Assembly: GCF_900996245.1 (NCBI RefSeq)
Contig: NZ_CAAJGK010000022.1
Coordinates: forward strand, 124,001 to 188,000
From: Paraburkholderia sp. BCC1886
Lineage (GTDB): Bacteria; Pseudomonadota; Gammaproteobacteria; Burkholderiales; Burkholderiaceae
Length of the DNA stretch: 64,000 bases
Direction of reading: 5' to 3'
Shown: piece after piece, positions 8,148-16,667 of the stretch
Layout: each line of letters starts with the position of its first letter
Numbering within the stretch: position 1 is the stretch's first letter
Program-made: the position numbers and the translations under genes
Notes under the pieces: model-generated
Seen by the model: only the letters and a program-made list of their open reading frames with translations
Told to the model about the DNA's origin: nothing
The model's database searches: none

Positions 8148-9418
8148 GCGCCGACGCCTTCCTCAACCCGGGCAGTGGCAAGGAAACTCCGATGCAATCC
8201 GGCACACGTGGTGCATTGAGCGGTATCAAGGTGGTCGATCTGTCGCGCGTGCTGGCGGGTCCGGCTTGCGCGCAAACGCTGGCCGATCACGGCGCCGATG
8301 TCGTCAAGGTCGAGTCCCCGGCGGGCGACGACACGCGTCTGTGGGGGCCGCCGTTCCGCGACGGCGGCGCGTCCTATTACATGGGCGTGAACCGCAACAA
8401 GCGCGGCATCGCGCTCGACCTCACGCGCGACGATGCGCGCGAGATCGTGCTCGATCTGCTGGAGGACGCCGACATCCTGATCGAGAACTTCAAGATCGGC
8501 ACGATGGAGCGCTGGGGGCTCGGCTTTACCGAAGTCCTGCAAAAACGCTTTCCGCGCCTGATCTATTGCCGGATCAGCGGCTTCGGCGCAGACGGTCCGA
8601 TGGGCGCGATGCCGGGCTACGACGCGGTCGTGCAGGCAATGTCGGGTCTCATGAGCATCAACGGCAATCCGGCCAGTGGGCCGACCCGCATCGGCGTGCC
8701 GATCATCGATCTGGCGACGGGGCAGGTCAGCGTGATCGGCGTGCTGCTTGCGCTGTTCGAGCGCGAGCGTTCGGGGCATGGACAGTTTCTCGATATCGCG
8801 CTGTACGACGTTGCGTTGACGCTGCTGCATCCGCCGGCCGCCAACTGGTTCATGTCGGGCAAACCGCAACCGCTGCTCGGCAACGGGCATCCGAACATCG
8901 TGCCGTACGACAAGTTTTCGACGGCGTCGACCGATGTCTTCATCGGCGTCGGCAACGACCGGCAGTTCCGCTCGTTCGTGCAGGCGATCGGCCGGCCCGA
9001 GCTCGCCGCCGATGCCCGCTACAGCACGAACCCGGCGCGCATCCAGCATCGGGCCGAATTGCGCGAACTGCTCGACGCCGAACTCAGGCAGATCGACGGC
9101 GAAGCGCTGTGCGCGTCGCTGACCGCCGCGGGCGTGCCCGCGGGACCGGTTCGCGACGTCGGCCGTGCGTTGTCCGATCCGCATACGCTGCACCGGAACA
9201 TGCGGGTGTCGCTGGACGGCTACGAAGGCGTCGGCGTGCCGGCCAAGCTCTCGCGTACGCCCGGTGGCGTGCGGCTGCGCCCGCCGCGTTTCGCGGAACA
9301 TTCCGCCGAGGTGCTGCGCGAGCTGAACTATTCCGACGCGCGGATCGACGCGCTGGTGGAAAGCGGTGCGCTGCAGTTGTCCGCGCCGCAGGAAGAGACG
9401 CAGGAGGACCGGTTGTGA
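8144..9418 (+). CDS. CaiB/BaiF family (class III) CoA-transferase, first of two
   Basis: 424 residues. Family III CoA-transferases shift CoA between acids through an aspartyl-CoA anhydride; the expected catalytic Asp is D189 in VPIIDLATGQ. The N-terminus has ALSGIKVVDLSRVLAGP and the CoA-binding VVKVESPAGDDTR. The ATG overlaps the previous stop, but M17 (8192), preceded by AAGGAA, is an equally good start and closer to family length. Probably activates the acid that the carboxylase uses, or shuttles CoA back from a product. Confidence 0.9.
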   Translation: MSADAFLNPGSGKETPMQSGTRGALSGIKVVDLSRVLAGPACAQTLADHGADVVKVESPAGDDTRLWGPPFRDGGASYYMGVNRNKRGIALDLTRDDAREIVLDLLEDADILIENFKIGTMERWGLGFTEVLQKRFPRLIYCRISGFGADGPMGAMPGYDAVVQAMSGLMSINGNPASGPTRIGVPIIDLATGQVSVIGVLLALFERERSGHGQFLDIALYDVALTLLHPPAANWFMSGKPQPLLGNGHPNIVPYDKFSTASTDVFIGVGNDRQFRSFVQAIGRPELAADARYSTNPARIQHRAELRELLDAELRQIDGEALCASLTAAGVPAGPVRDVGRALSDPHTLHRNMRVSLDGYEGVGVPAKLSRTPGGVRLRPPRFAEHSAEVLRELNYSDARIDALVESGALQLSAPQEETQEDRL

Positions 9419-10632
9419 GTGCCTATGACGGTGAGGGAGCGCCCTACGCGGGCTTGCGCGTCCTCGACCTGAGTCAGGGTATCGCCGGTCCGTACTGCGG
9501 CTCGCTGCTCGCGCGCCAGGGCGCGAACGTCGTCAAGGTCGAACCGCCGGCCGGCGACTGGGCGCGGCTGATGGGCGGCGGCAAGGACGGACTGACGGCG
9601 CTGAGCATCGGCGCCAATGTCGGCAAGCGCGCGATCTGCATCGACGCGACCCTGGTTGAAGGGCGCGCGCTGTTGCTGCAATGCGTCGAGCGGGCCGACG
9701 TCGTGATCGAAAGTTTCCGGCCGGGCGTGATGGACAAGCTGGGGTTGTCACAGGAGGCGCTCCACGCCTGCAATCCGGGCCTCGTCGTGGTGTCGATTAC
9801 CGGGTTCGGGCCCGACGGTCCCTATCGGGCCCGTGCGGGTTCCGACTCGGTCATCCAGGCCTTGAGCGGAATGATGGTGATGAACCGCGACGGCGCCGGT
9901 ACGCCGCGCCGCATCGGCATGCTCGCCGTGGATGCCGCTTGCGGCGTGTACGCCGCGCAGAGCGTCGGCGCGGCGCTGTTTGCGCAGGCGAAGAGCGGGC
10001 TCGGCCGGCGCCTCGATATCTCGCTGCTGGCAGTGGCGGCCTCGTTGCAGACCATCCCGATCCTCGACCATTTCATGTTCGCGGGCGAGAAGCGCGTGCC
10101 GGTCACGGTGCCGTCCGGCACCTTCCAGACCGCCGATGGGTTCATCAACGTCACGGCCTTGCGCAACGAGATGTTCTTTGGCTTGTGCCGTGCGCTCGGT
10201 CAGGACGAATGGGTGAGCCACCCGGACTGGGCCACCAACGAGCAGCGTCTGCAACATGCGGCCGATATCAATGCGCGAATCGCCGACGTATTGGTCGGCG
10301 CGACGACCGCTTCGTGGGTCGAGCGCCTGCAGGCGCAGGACGTGTTGTGTGCGGCGGTCAACGATTACGACGCGTTCGTCGACGATCCGCAAGTTCGGCA
10401 TGCACAGGTGTTTGGGCGGCTGATGCTCGATGGCGTCGCGGGTGTCGCTGCCGGCTTGCCGCTGCCGGCGGTCCCAGGCTTGCCGCCCGGTGCCCACGAG
10501 CGCGAGCGCACGACGGTTCCGCGGCTGGGCCGCGACACCCGCGCCGTGCTCGCGGAAATGGGGCTGCCGGAAACGGAGATCGCGCGCCTGATCGAACAGC
10601 GGGTGGTGTTCACGAGCGCCTCCGCCACCTGA
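9415..10632 (+). CDS. CaiB/BaiF family (class III) CoA-transferase, second of two
   Basis: 405 residues from a GTG at 9415 that overlaps the preceding TGA; an AGGAGG-type ribosome site lies about 8 bases before. The same frame stays open far upstream, but that part is a shadow of the first CoA-transferase. Family motifs are GLRVLDLSQGIAGPYCGS, VVKVEPPAGDWAR, FGPDGPYRARAGSD and the expected catalytic Asp D173 in AVDAACGVYAA. It is clearly diverged from its neighbour, so it is not a recent duplication. The pair may act on two acids or form a heteromer; sequence does not decide. Confidence 0.88.
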   Translation: MSAYDGEGAPYAGLRVLDLSQGIAGPYCGSLLARQGANVVKVEPPAGDWARLMGGGKDGLTALSIGANVGKRAICIDATLVEGRALLLQCVERADVVIESFRPGVMDKLGLSQEALHACNPGLVVVSITGFGPDGPYRARAGSDSVIQALSGMMVMNRDGAGTPRRIGMLAVDAACGVYAAQSVGAALFAQAKSGLGRRLDISLLAVAASLQTIPILDHFMFAGEKRVPVTVPSGTFQTADGFINVTALRNEMFFGLCRALGQDEWVSHPDWATNEQRLQHAADINARIADVLVGATTASWVERLQAQDVLCAAVNDYDAFVDDPQVRHAQVFGRLMLDGVAGVAAGLPLPAVPGLPPGAHERERTTVPRLGRDTRAVLAEMGLPETEIARLIEQRVVFTSASAT

Positions 10633-10660
10633 GTCCTTAACTGCTTTCGATGGAACGACG

Positions 10661-11455
10661 ATGGAAGAGCTTCTGGTAGAGAATCACGCCGCGGTGCGCG
10701 TCCTGACGATGAACCGCCCGGCGAAACACAATGCGCTGAATACCGGTTTGACGGCCGCGCTGGTCGATGCGTTGAGCGCGGCGGCCGCGGACGACAGCGT
10801 TCACGCGATCGTGCTGGCCGGCACGGGCAAGTCGTTCTGCGCCGGAGCGGACACGAGCGAGTTCGCGACGCTGTCGGGTAGCGGCAATGGCAACGGCGAC
10901 CACAATGAAAACGCTAATGGCGAAGAGAGAGCCGCCGCCCACGGCGCGGACGCCGCGAACCGCCGCGCCGACCTGACCGCCTCCTTGCACGCCGCATTCC
11001 CGCGCACCGCCAAACCCATCGTGTCCGCGGTGCAGGGCAATGCGCTGGGCGGCGGCGCGGGACTCGCGCTGGCCTGCGATCTGATGGTCGTTGCCGACGA
11101 CCTGCGGCTTGGCTACCCCGAGTTGAAGCACGGTATCGTCGCGGCCATCGTGATGGCGAATCTGGTCCGTCAGGTGGGTCAGAAGACCGCGTTCGGGCTG
11201 GTCTCGACGGGCCGGCTTCTCGACGGTCGAACCGCCGTGGATCTCGGCCTGGCTCACGAATGCGTCCCGCCCGATAAATTGCGCGAGCGCGCGGTCGGCC
11301 TCGCCGAGCAACTGGCCGGCTGGTCGCCGCAAGCGATGCAGGCCACCAAGCGGCTGTTCTATCGCGTCGCGAATCTGCCGTTCGACGAAGCGCTGGCGGT
11401 CGGCCGCGATGCCAACGTGATGATGCGCGGCTACGGTAAAAAGGCGGCCCAATGA
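10661..11455 (+). CDS. Enoyl-CoA hydratase/isomerase (crotonase) family protein
   Basis: 264 residues with crotonase motifs NRPAKHNALN, the oxyanion-hole segment GKSFCAGADTSEF and GNALGGGAGLALACDL. The Glu in YPELKHG matches one catalytic Glu of classical hydratases, while the other (usually in GGG-x-E-L-A) is replaced by Gly. A Gly/Asn-rich loop at about residues 69-100 (GSGNGNGDHNENANGEE) is an insertion in a normally ordered region. Likely hydrates the alpha,beta-unsaturated CoA ester made by the carboxylase. Overlaps the following lyase (ATGA). Confidence 0.88.
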   Translation: MEELLVENHAAVRVLTMNRPAKHNALNTGLTAALVDALSAAAADDSVHAIVLAGTGKSFCAGADTSEFATLSGSGNGNGDHNENANGEERAAAHGADAANRRADLTASLHAAFPRTAKPIVSAVQGNALGGGAGLALACDLMVVADDLRLGYPELKHGIVAAIVMANLVRQVGQKTAFGLVSTGRLLDGRTAVDLGLAHECVPPDKLRERAVGLAEQLAGWSPQAMQATKRLFYRVANLPFDEALAVGRDANVMMRGYGKKAAQ

Positions 11456-12441
11456 ACGATCACGCCAGTCTGTCCGCGGTCCGTGAGACTGCGAGCCCAA
11501 GCCGCGACGTGGTGATCTGCGAATGTTTCGCCCGCGATGGCTTGCAGCACGAAACGCAGGTGCTGGAGGCGGGCGTGAAAGCCGGGCTGATCCAGCAGAT
11601 CGCGGCGGCCGGTTTCGAGCGGATCGAAGCGACCTCGTATTCGAATCCCAAGGTCGTGCCGCAGTTCGCCGATGCCAGCGACGTGCTGCGCACGCTGCCG
11701 CGCGAAGCCGGCGTCTTCTACAAAGCGACCTGTGCGAACGTGCGCGCCGTCGAGCGGGCCGTCGCGGATCGCGAGGCCGGTTTTGGCGCGAACGAAATCA
11801 GCTTTCTGGTCTCCGCATCGGAATCGCATTCGCTGAAAAACCTGAAACGCAGTCGCGCGGATCAGTGGGACAACGTCGCCAGCATGCGCGCGCAGGCCGG
11901 TGACGGTTTCCGGATCGTCGGCACGATCTCGGTGGCGTTCGGCTGCCCGTTCGAAGGCTATGTCGATCCCGCGCAAGTCCTTCGCGACGTCGAGCGGTTC
12001 CTGTCGCTCGGCATCCGCCTGGTCGCGCTGGGCGACACGACCGGCATGGCGACGCCGGCCAGCGTCGCGGCGCTGGCCGGACAGATTGCGCGAGCGTGTC
12101 CGGAAGTGGAACTCGTCGCGCATTTTCACGACTCGCGCGGCACCGGCCTCGTGAATTGCGTGGCGGCCTACGACGCCGGCGTCCGCTATTTCGACTCGGC
12201 GCTCGGCGGCGTGGGCGGACATCCGGCCGGGCTCACCTATGGCGGTGGTTACACCGGCAATGTCTGCACGGAAGACCTCGTGAACCTGTTCGAGTCGATG
12301 GGCATTGCAACCGGTATCGATCTGAAGGCACTGCTCGCGCTTGCCAACACCTGCGAGACCACACTCGGGCGCAAGTTACTGGGACATGTCACCCACACCG
12401 GCCTGAACCCGTTGATCGGGCTTGCTACCGCAGTCAAATAA
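11452..12441 (+). CDS. HMG-CoA lyase-like protein (DRE-TIM metallolyase) with His in place of the loop Cys
   Basis: 329 residues. A TIM-barrel lyase of the HMG-CoA lyase type, which splits 3-hydroxy-3-methylglutaryl-CoA to acetyl-CoA and acetoacetate. Conserved are Arg28-Asp29 in FARDGLQHE, the Glu in IEATSYSNPKVVPQ, the metal-binding HFHD and the Asn in TGNVCTEDL. In the flexible catalytic loop the usual GGCP is GVGGHP: the Cys is His257. The nearest Cys lies further on, in NVCTED. It may therefore be a lyase for a related substrate. Operon context with carboxylase and crotonase parallels the lower leucine pathway. Confidence 0.85.
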   Translation: MNDHASLSAVRETASPSRDVVICECFARDGLQHETQVLEAGVKAGLIQQIAAAGFERIEATSYSNPKVVPQFADASDVLRTLPREAGVFYKATCANVRAVERAVADREAGFGANEISFLVSASESHSLKNLKRSRADQWDNVASMRAQAGDGFRIVGTISVAFGCPFEGYVDPAQVLRDVERFLSLGIRLVALGDTTGMATPASVAALAGQIARACPEVELVAHFHDSRGTGLVNCVAAYDAGVRYFDSALGGVGGHPAGLTYGGGYTGNVCTEDLVNLFESMGIATGIDLKALLALANTCETTLGRKLLGHVTHTGLNPLIGLATAVK

Positions 12442-12498
12442 AAAAACCGACCCCCGGCGTTCGCGGATCGGCCGGGCGGATTCAATCTGGAGGAGATC

Positions 12499-13830
12499 AT
12501 GGAAATTGCACCGACCGTTGTTCCGGAAGACGAACCCGCTGTGGCAAGCGTCTATACGAAAGTTTCGTGGCGGCTCATTCCCGTGCTGCTGCTGTGCTAT
12601 TTCGCGGCCTACGTGGACCGCATCAACATCGGTTTCGCGCAGGCGTCGATGAGCAGCGACCTGAAGTTTTCGACCGCGATTTTCGGACTGGGCGGCGGCA
12701 TTTTCTTTATCGGCTATCTGCTGTTCGAAGTGCCGAGCAACCTGCTGATGGAAAAGATCGGCGCGCGTAAAACGCTGTCGCGAATCCTTATTCTGTGGGG
12801 AGCGATCTCGAGCGCGATGATGTTCGTGCGCACGCCGGAATCGTTCTATATATTGCGCTTCCTGCTCGGCGTGGCGGAGGCCGGTTTCTTTCCCGGCGTG
12901 ATTCTTTATCTGACGTACTGGTATCCGGCACAACGGCGCGCGAAGATCGTCGCGCTGTTCATGACGCCGGTGGCGTTTTCCGGTTTGCTCGGCGGCCCGC
13001 TGTCCGGCTGGATCTTGCAGAACTTCGACGGGGTGAACGGCTGGGCCGCCTGGCAATGGATGTTTCTGATCGAAGGATTGCCGTCGATCCTGCTCGGCCT
13101 TGCCGTCATGCTGATTCTCGACGATCGTCCGTCCGACGCGCGCTGGCTCGATAACCGTGAACGGCAGATTCTGGAGCGGGCGCTGGTCGACGACCATTCC
13201 GCAGGCCGGCATGGCGACTGGCACAGTCTGCTAGTGCTGCTGAAAAACGCCCGCATCTATGTGCTGACGCTGATCTACTTCGCGCTGGTGGCCGGCGTGA
13301 TCACGATTTCGTTCTGGATTCCGGCCATCATCAAATCGGTGTTCGTCGGCGGTACGCATGTGCAGATTGGCTGGCTCACCGCGATTCCCTATGCGTGCGG
13401 CGGCATCGGCATGGTGTTGATGGGACGCCATTCCGATCAGACCGCGGAGCGTCGCTGGCATTGCATCGCGTCGTTGCTGGCGGGCGCGATCGGCATTGCC
13501 GCGTTGGGCGCGGCCTCGCATAGTCTGCCGATCGCGCTGGTCGCGATGTCGCTGGCGGCAATCGGCATCTTCTCCGGCTTCGCCACGTTCTGGGCGGCCG
13601 CCACGCAGTATCTGTCGGCGACGACGATTGCCGCCGGGCTTGCGCTGGTGAGTTCGCTCGGGCAACTGGGCGGCTTCGTCAGCCCGATCCTGATCGGCTC
13701 GTTGAAGGCTTCGACCGGGAGTTTCGCGGCGGGGCTGTATGGAATCGGCGCGATTCTGCTGATCGGCGCGGTGGGGATGTTCTGTTTGCCGACGCCGAGG
13801 GTCGAGAGGGGGGGCGTGCGGGTGTCGTGA
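12499..13830 (+). CDS. MFS transporter, anion:cation symporter (ACS) type
   Basis: 443 residues with about twelve hydrophobic segments. Features of the ACS family of organic-anion symporters include WRLIPVLLLCYFAAYVDRIN in the first helix, FIGYLLFEVPSNLLMEKIGAR and LGVAEAGFFPGVILYLTYWYP. The start has GGAGG six bases upstream. Last gene of the carboxylase operon, so it probably imports the organic acid that the CoA-transferases activate. An inner-membrane protein. Confidence 0.92.
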   Translation: MEIAPTVVPEDEPAVASVYTKVSWRLIPVLLLCYFAAYVDRINIGFAQASMSSDLKFSTAIFGLGGGIFFIGYLLFEVPSNLLMEKIGARKTLSRILILWGAISSAMMFVRTPESFYILRFLLGVAEAGFFPGVILYLTYWYPAQRRAKIVALFMTPVAFSGLLGGPLSGWILQNFDGVNGWAAWQWMFLIEGLPSILLGLAVMLILDDRPSDARWLDNRERQILERALVDDHSAGRHGDWHSLLVLLKNARIYVLTLIYFALVAGVITISFWIPAIIKSVFVGGTHVQIGWLTAIPYACGGIGMVLMGRHSDQTAERRWHCIASLLAGAIGIAALGAASHSLPIALVAMSLAAIGIFSGFATFWAAATQYLSATTIAAGLALVSSLGQLGGFVSPILIGSLKASTGSFAAGLYGIGAILLIGAVGMFCLPTPRVERGGVRVS

Positions 13831-13851
13831 GAGGGGGGCGAGCTCCCACCC

Positions 13852-14508
13852 TCAGCGCCCACCCGCCGCCGCCTCGATCCGCGCCACCACCCCCGCCGTA
13901 TCCGTCACCTCCGCGAACTCATAAGCCATCGCGGTCAGCGACACGCGCTGCACGTCTTCCGCCGTGACCGCTCCGAAGCCCATGTCGGGGTAAGGCATGG
14001 CCGCGTTGGCATCGGCCAGCACGACGACCTTGTACTCGCGATGCGCGGCATCGCGTACGGTCGTCTCGCAGCACACGTTCGTCACCGTCCCGCACACGAT
14101 GATCGTATCGACGTCCCGCGCACGCAGGATCGTGTCGAGATCGGTGTTATGAAACCCGCTGTAAAACAGCTTGTCGACGACGATATCGTCGAGCTGCGGC
14201 GATAGCGCATCGATAATCTCGATGCCTGGCGTGCCGCGCGCGAGAATCGTATCGACGTTCGGATAGAGATCGCGCATCCGGCCCGTATCGCTGCCGTCGC
14301 CACGCACGACGTGACGCAGATAAATCACCGGCATCTGCGCCGCGCGACAACGCTGCGCGAGCCCGCTGATCGTGTCGACGATATCGACGGTGGAGGGCAC
14401 GTAAAGCGCGCCGTCCGGATCGCAGAAAACCCGCTGCATATCGACGATGATCAGTGCCGTGCGGCGCGGATCGAGCTTCCAGCAAACTTTGCTAAACGGT
14501 GCAGTCAT
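13852..14508 (-). CDS. Isochorismatase-family cysteine hydrolase
   Basis: 218 residues with the Asp-Lys-Cys triad of the family: Asp in ALIIVDMQRVF, Lys in IVVDKLFYSGF and Cys in GTVTNVCCETTVRDA. Members hydrolyse amides such as nicotinamide, N-carbamoyl compounds, ureidoacrylate or biuret, or isochorismate. The TVTNVCCET signature leans to the N-carbamoyl/ureido amidohydrolase branch, but that is not proven. It stands downstream of the porin and BMP-importer genes on the same strand, so it may process the imported compound. A convergent MFS gene ends 21 bp away. Confidence 0.88.
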   Translation of the reverse strand: MTAPFSKVCWKLDPRRTALIIVDMQRVFCDPDGALYVPSTVDIVDTISGLAQRCRAAQMPVIYLRHVVRGDGSDTGRMRDLYPNVDTILARGTPGIEIIDALSPQLDDIVVDKLFYSGFHNTDLDTILRARDVDTIIVCGTVTNVCCETTVRDAAHREYKVVVLADANAAMPYPDMGFGAVTAEDVQRVSLTAMAYEFAEVTDTAGVVARIEAAAGGR

Positions 14509-14532
14509 GTTCGGAGAAAAAGGTCAGGTGAA

Positions 14533-14553
14533 GGGCCGCCCTTGAAGCGGCCC
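14533..14553 (-). terminator. Intrinsic terminator after the porin gene
   Basis: Arms GGGCCGC (14533-14539) and GCGGCCC (14547-14553) around a 7-base loop. On the minus strand the stem is followed by a T-rich run ending TTTTT just before the hydrolase start. Confidence 0.55.
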
Positions 14554-14564
14554 GGTTACATCCG

Positions 14565-15656
14565 TTAAAACTTCGCGCGCAGACCCACACCGTAGGTGTT
14601 GCCGCTCGACATGTTGCTGATGTGGTCGTACATGTAGGCCGCGTACACGTCGGTACGCTTCGACAGCGGGTAGTCATAACCGAGTGCCGCGGTCTGACGC
14701 GTCTGGTCGTAACCGCCGCCGTCACGCGAGTACGCATACGACGCCATCACCGTACCCGGGCCGACCGGGATCGACGCGCCGCCTTGCGCCGTGTTCACAT
14801 GCCAGCTCGAAATGGTCTGCTGGTCGTACGTGTACATGTACTGGCCGAAGAACTTCACGTACTTCAGGTCGTACGACACGCCGGCTTGCGCGACGCTCTG
14901 GCTCTTCAAACCCGGAACGCCCGATGCGGCGAGGCTGCCCAAGTCGCTCGGCGAGTTGTTGAAGTTCACGTACTGGTAGACGGCGGTCGCCGCGAACGGG
15001 CCGTGGAAGTACAACACCTGGCCGCTCCACTTCTTCGCGCCGTTCTGCGTCGTATTGCCGAGCGCGTACATCGCGGTCGCCGTCAGGCCGTTGAAGTTCG
15101 GCGACGCGTATTCCACCGCGTTGCTCCAGCCGGAGTCGCCGGTCACGCCCTGGTCGGTCGAGTAGGTCGGGAAGGTGCCGAGGCCGAGGTAGGTGTGCCA
15201 CACCATCGGCGAAAATTCGTAGGAGTCGATGAACGGGTTGAACAGGATGGTCGACACGAACAGCGGCGTGGTCAGACGGCCGGCGGTCACGGTGCCGTAC
15301 GGCGATTCGACGCCGACGTACGCGTTACGCGAGAACATCGTGTCGCCGGTGAAGCGGCCGTACTGGCCGTTCTGTGCGAGGAAGAAGCCTTCCAGCGCGA
15401 AGATCGCCTTGTAGCCGTTGCCCAGATCTTCGGAACCCTTCAAGCCCCAGTACGACGTCGACATGCCGCCGCCGGACACCTGCACGGAGGTTTTGCTGCC
15501 GGGGAATTTCTGCGCGCCGACCCATTCGTCGACCTGACCATAGAGTTGCACGCTCGATTGCGCCTGGGCGGACGACGCGCCGGCCAGCAAACCGGCCAGC
15601 GTCAGCGCGCTGTAGGCAAGACCCGAACCACCAGACTTGATGCCGAATTTTTTCAC
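14565..15656 (-). CDS. Gram-negative general porin (OmpC-like, Burkholderia type)
   Basis: 363 residues with a signal peptide (LTLAGLLAGASSAQAQSS) and a mature start SSVQLYGQVDEWVG typical of Burkholderiales trimeric porins. The eyelet-side motif YWGLKGSEDLGNGYKAIFALEG is present, and the chain ends in Phe (GVGLRAKF), as needed for outer-membrane assembly. A diffusion channel. Its position between a hydrolase and an ABC importer on the same strand suggests it admits the importer's substrate. Confidence 0.93.
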   Translation of the reverse strand: MKKFGIKSGGSGLAYSALTLAGLLAGASSAQAQSSVQLYGQVDEWVGAQKFPGSKTSVQVSGGGMSTSYWGLKGSEDLGNGYKAIFALEGFFLAQNGQYGRFTGDTMFSRNAYVGVESPYGTVTAGRLTTPLFVSTILFNPFIDSYEFSPMVWHTYLGLGTFPTYSTDQGVTGDSGWSNAVEYASPNFNGLTATAMYALGNTTQNGAKKWSGQVLYFHGPFAATAVYQYVNFNNSPSDLGSLAASGVPGLKSQSVAQAGVSYDLKYVKFFGQYMYTYDQQTISSWHVNTAQGGASIPVGPGTVMASYAYSRDGGGYDQTRQTAALGYDYPLSKRTDVYAAYMYDHISNMSSGNTYGVGLRAKF

Positions 15657-15739
15657 GAATTTTCCCCAGTTGCGGCCAATTGGGCCGGTTCAAAAAGCAG
15701 ACAGATGTTGTTGTGATGGACCGTTACGCCGTCGTCGCT

Positions 15740-16666
15740 TCAGCGCCGTTCTTCGCGCAGATAAGGCTCGCCGAGCGCGCCGGGCGCGTCCTGGTCGCCG
15801 CGCTTCATCCACGCTACCCAGACCATCACGCCGAGCGTGATCACGTACGGCGTCATCAGCACGAAGTACTGCGGCAAGGCGACGCCGGCGGCATTGAGTT
15901 GGGGAATCAGCGCTTCGATGCTGCCGAACAGCAACGCGCCCGCAAGCGCTCGCCATGGCGACCAGCGCGCGAAGATGACGAGCCCGACCGCAATCCAGCC
16001 GCGCCCGCCGGTCACGCCGGCAATCCACAGTTTGGTGCTGATGACAGACAAATACGCGCCCGCCAGTCCGACCAGCGCCGAGCCGACCAGAATCGCCAGA
16101 AAGCGGTAGCGCAGAACGGCGACACCGGCGGCATCGGCGGCCTGCGGATTCTCGCCGACCGCGCGCAGGCGCAACCCCGGCGTGGTCCGCTGAAAATACC
16201 AGGCGACCGCGGCGAACAGGAACGGCGTCAGATACACGACGAGATTCTGATGGAACAGCCCACCCACCAGCGGCAATTGCGCAAGCGGTCCCAATGGCAG
16301 CGAAGGCAAACCCTGCACTGGATGATTGGTCCAGTCGAGCAGCGTGCCGAGCAGGCTCGTGCCGCCTTCGCAAAGAAACACCAGCGCGAGCCCCGCGATG
16401 ATCTGGTTGATACGCAGCCACACGGTGAGCACGGCGAACAGCACGGAGACGGCGGACGCCGCGGCCATCGCGCAGACCAGCGCGAGGCCGGGCGAGTGCA
16501 GTTGCAATTGGGCGCCGATGCCGGCCAGCGCGCCGACCAGCATCAGCCCTTCGGCCCCGAGCGAGAGCACGCCCGCGCGTTCGGGAATGATCAGTCCGAG
16601 TGCGGCGAGCGCGAACGGTGTGGCGAAGTCGGGCAGATTGCCGAGCCAGGAAGCGATCAGTGCCAT
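15740..16666 (-). CDS. ABC transporter permease, nucleoside/BMP importer type (second permease)
   Basis: 308 residues with about eight to ten hydrophobic helices. The family motif GLIIPERAGVLSLGAEGLMLVGAL is near the N-terminus, and NPQAADAAGVAVLRYR marks the cytoplasmic loop contacting the ATPase. It resembles the YufQ/PnrE-like permeases paired with BMP-family binding proteins. Starts 1 bp after the other permease's stop, so the two are tightly coupled and should form a heterodimer. Confidence 0.9.
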   Translation of the reverse strand: MALIASWLGNLPDFATPFALAALGLIIPERAGVLSLGAEGLMLVGALAGIGAQLQLHSPGLALVCAMAAASAVSVLFAVLTVWLRINQIIAGLALVFLCEGGTSLLGTLLDWTNHPVQGLPSLPLGPLAQLPLVGGLFHQNLVVYLTPFLFAAVAWYFQRTTPGLRLRAVGENPQAADAAGVAVLRYRFLAILVGSALVGLAGAYLSVISTKLWIAGVTGGRGWIAVGLVIFARWSPWRALAGALLFGSIEALIPQLNAAGVALPQYFVLMTPYVITLGVMVWVAWMKRGDQDAPGALGEPYLREERR

Positions 16667-16667
16667 G

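Noticed and set aside
8266..10632. A possible 788-residue fusion spanning both CaiB genes
   Set aside because: Its first half is out of frame with the first CoA-transferase and Arg-rich. The true second gene starts at the GTG at 9415 with its own ribosome site.
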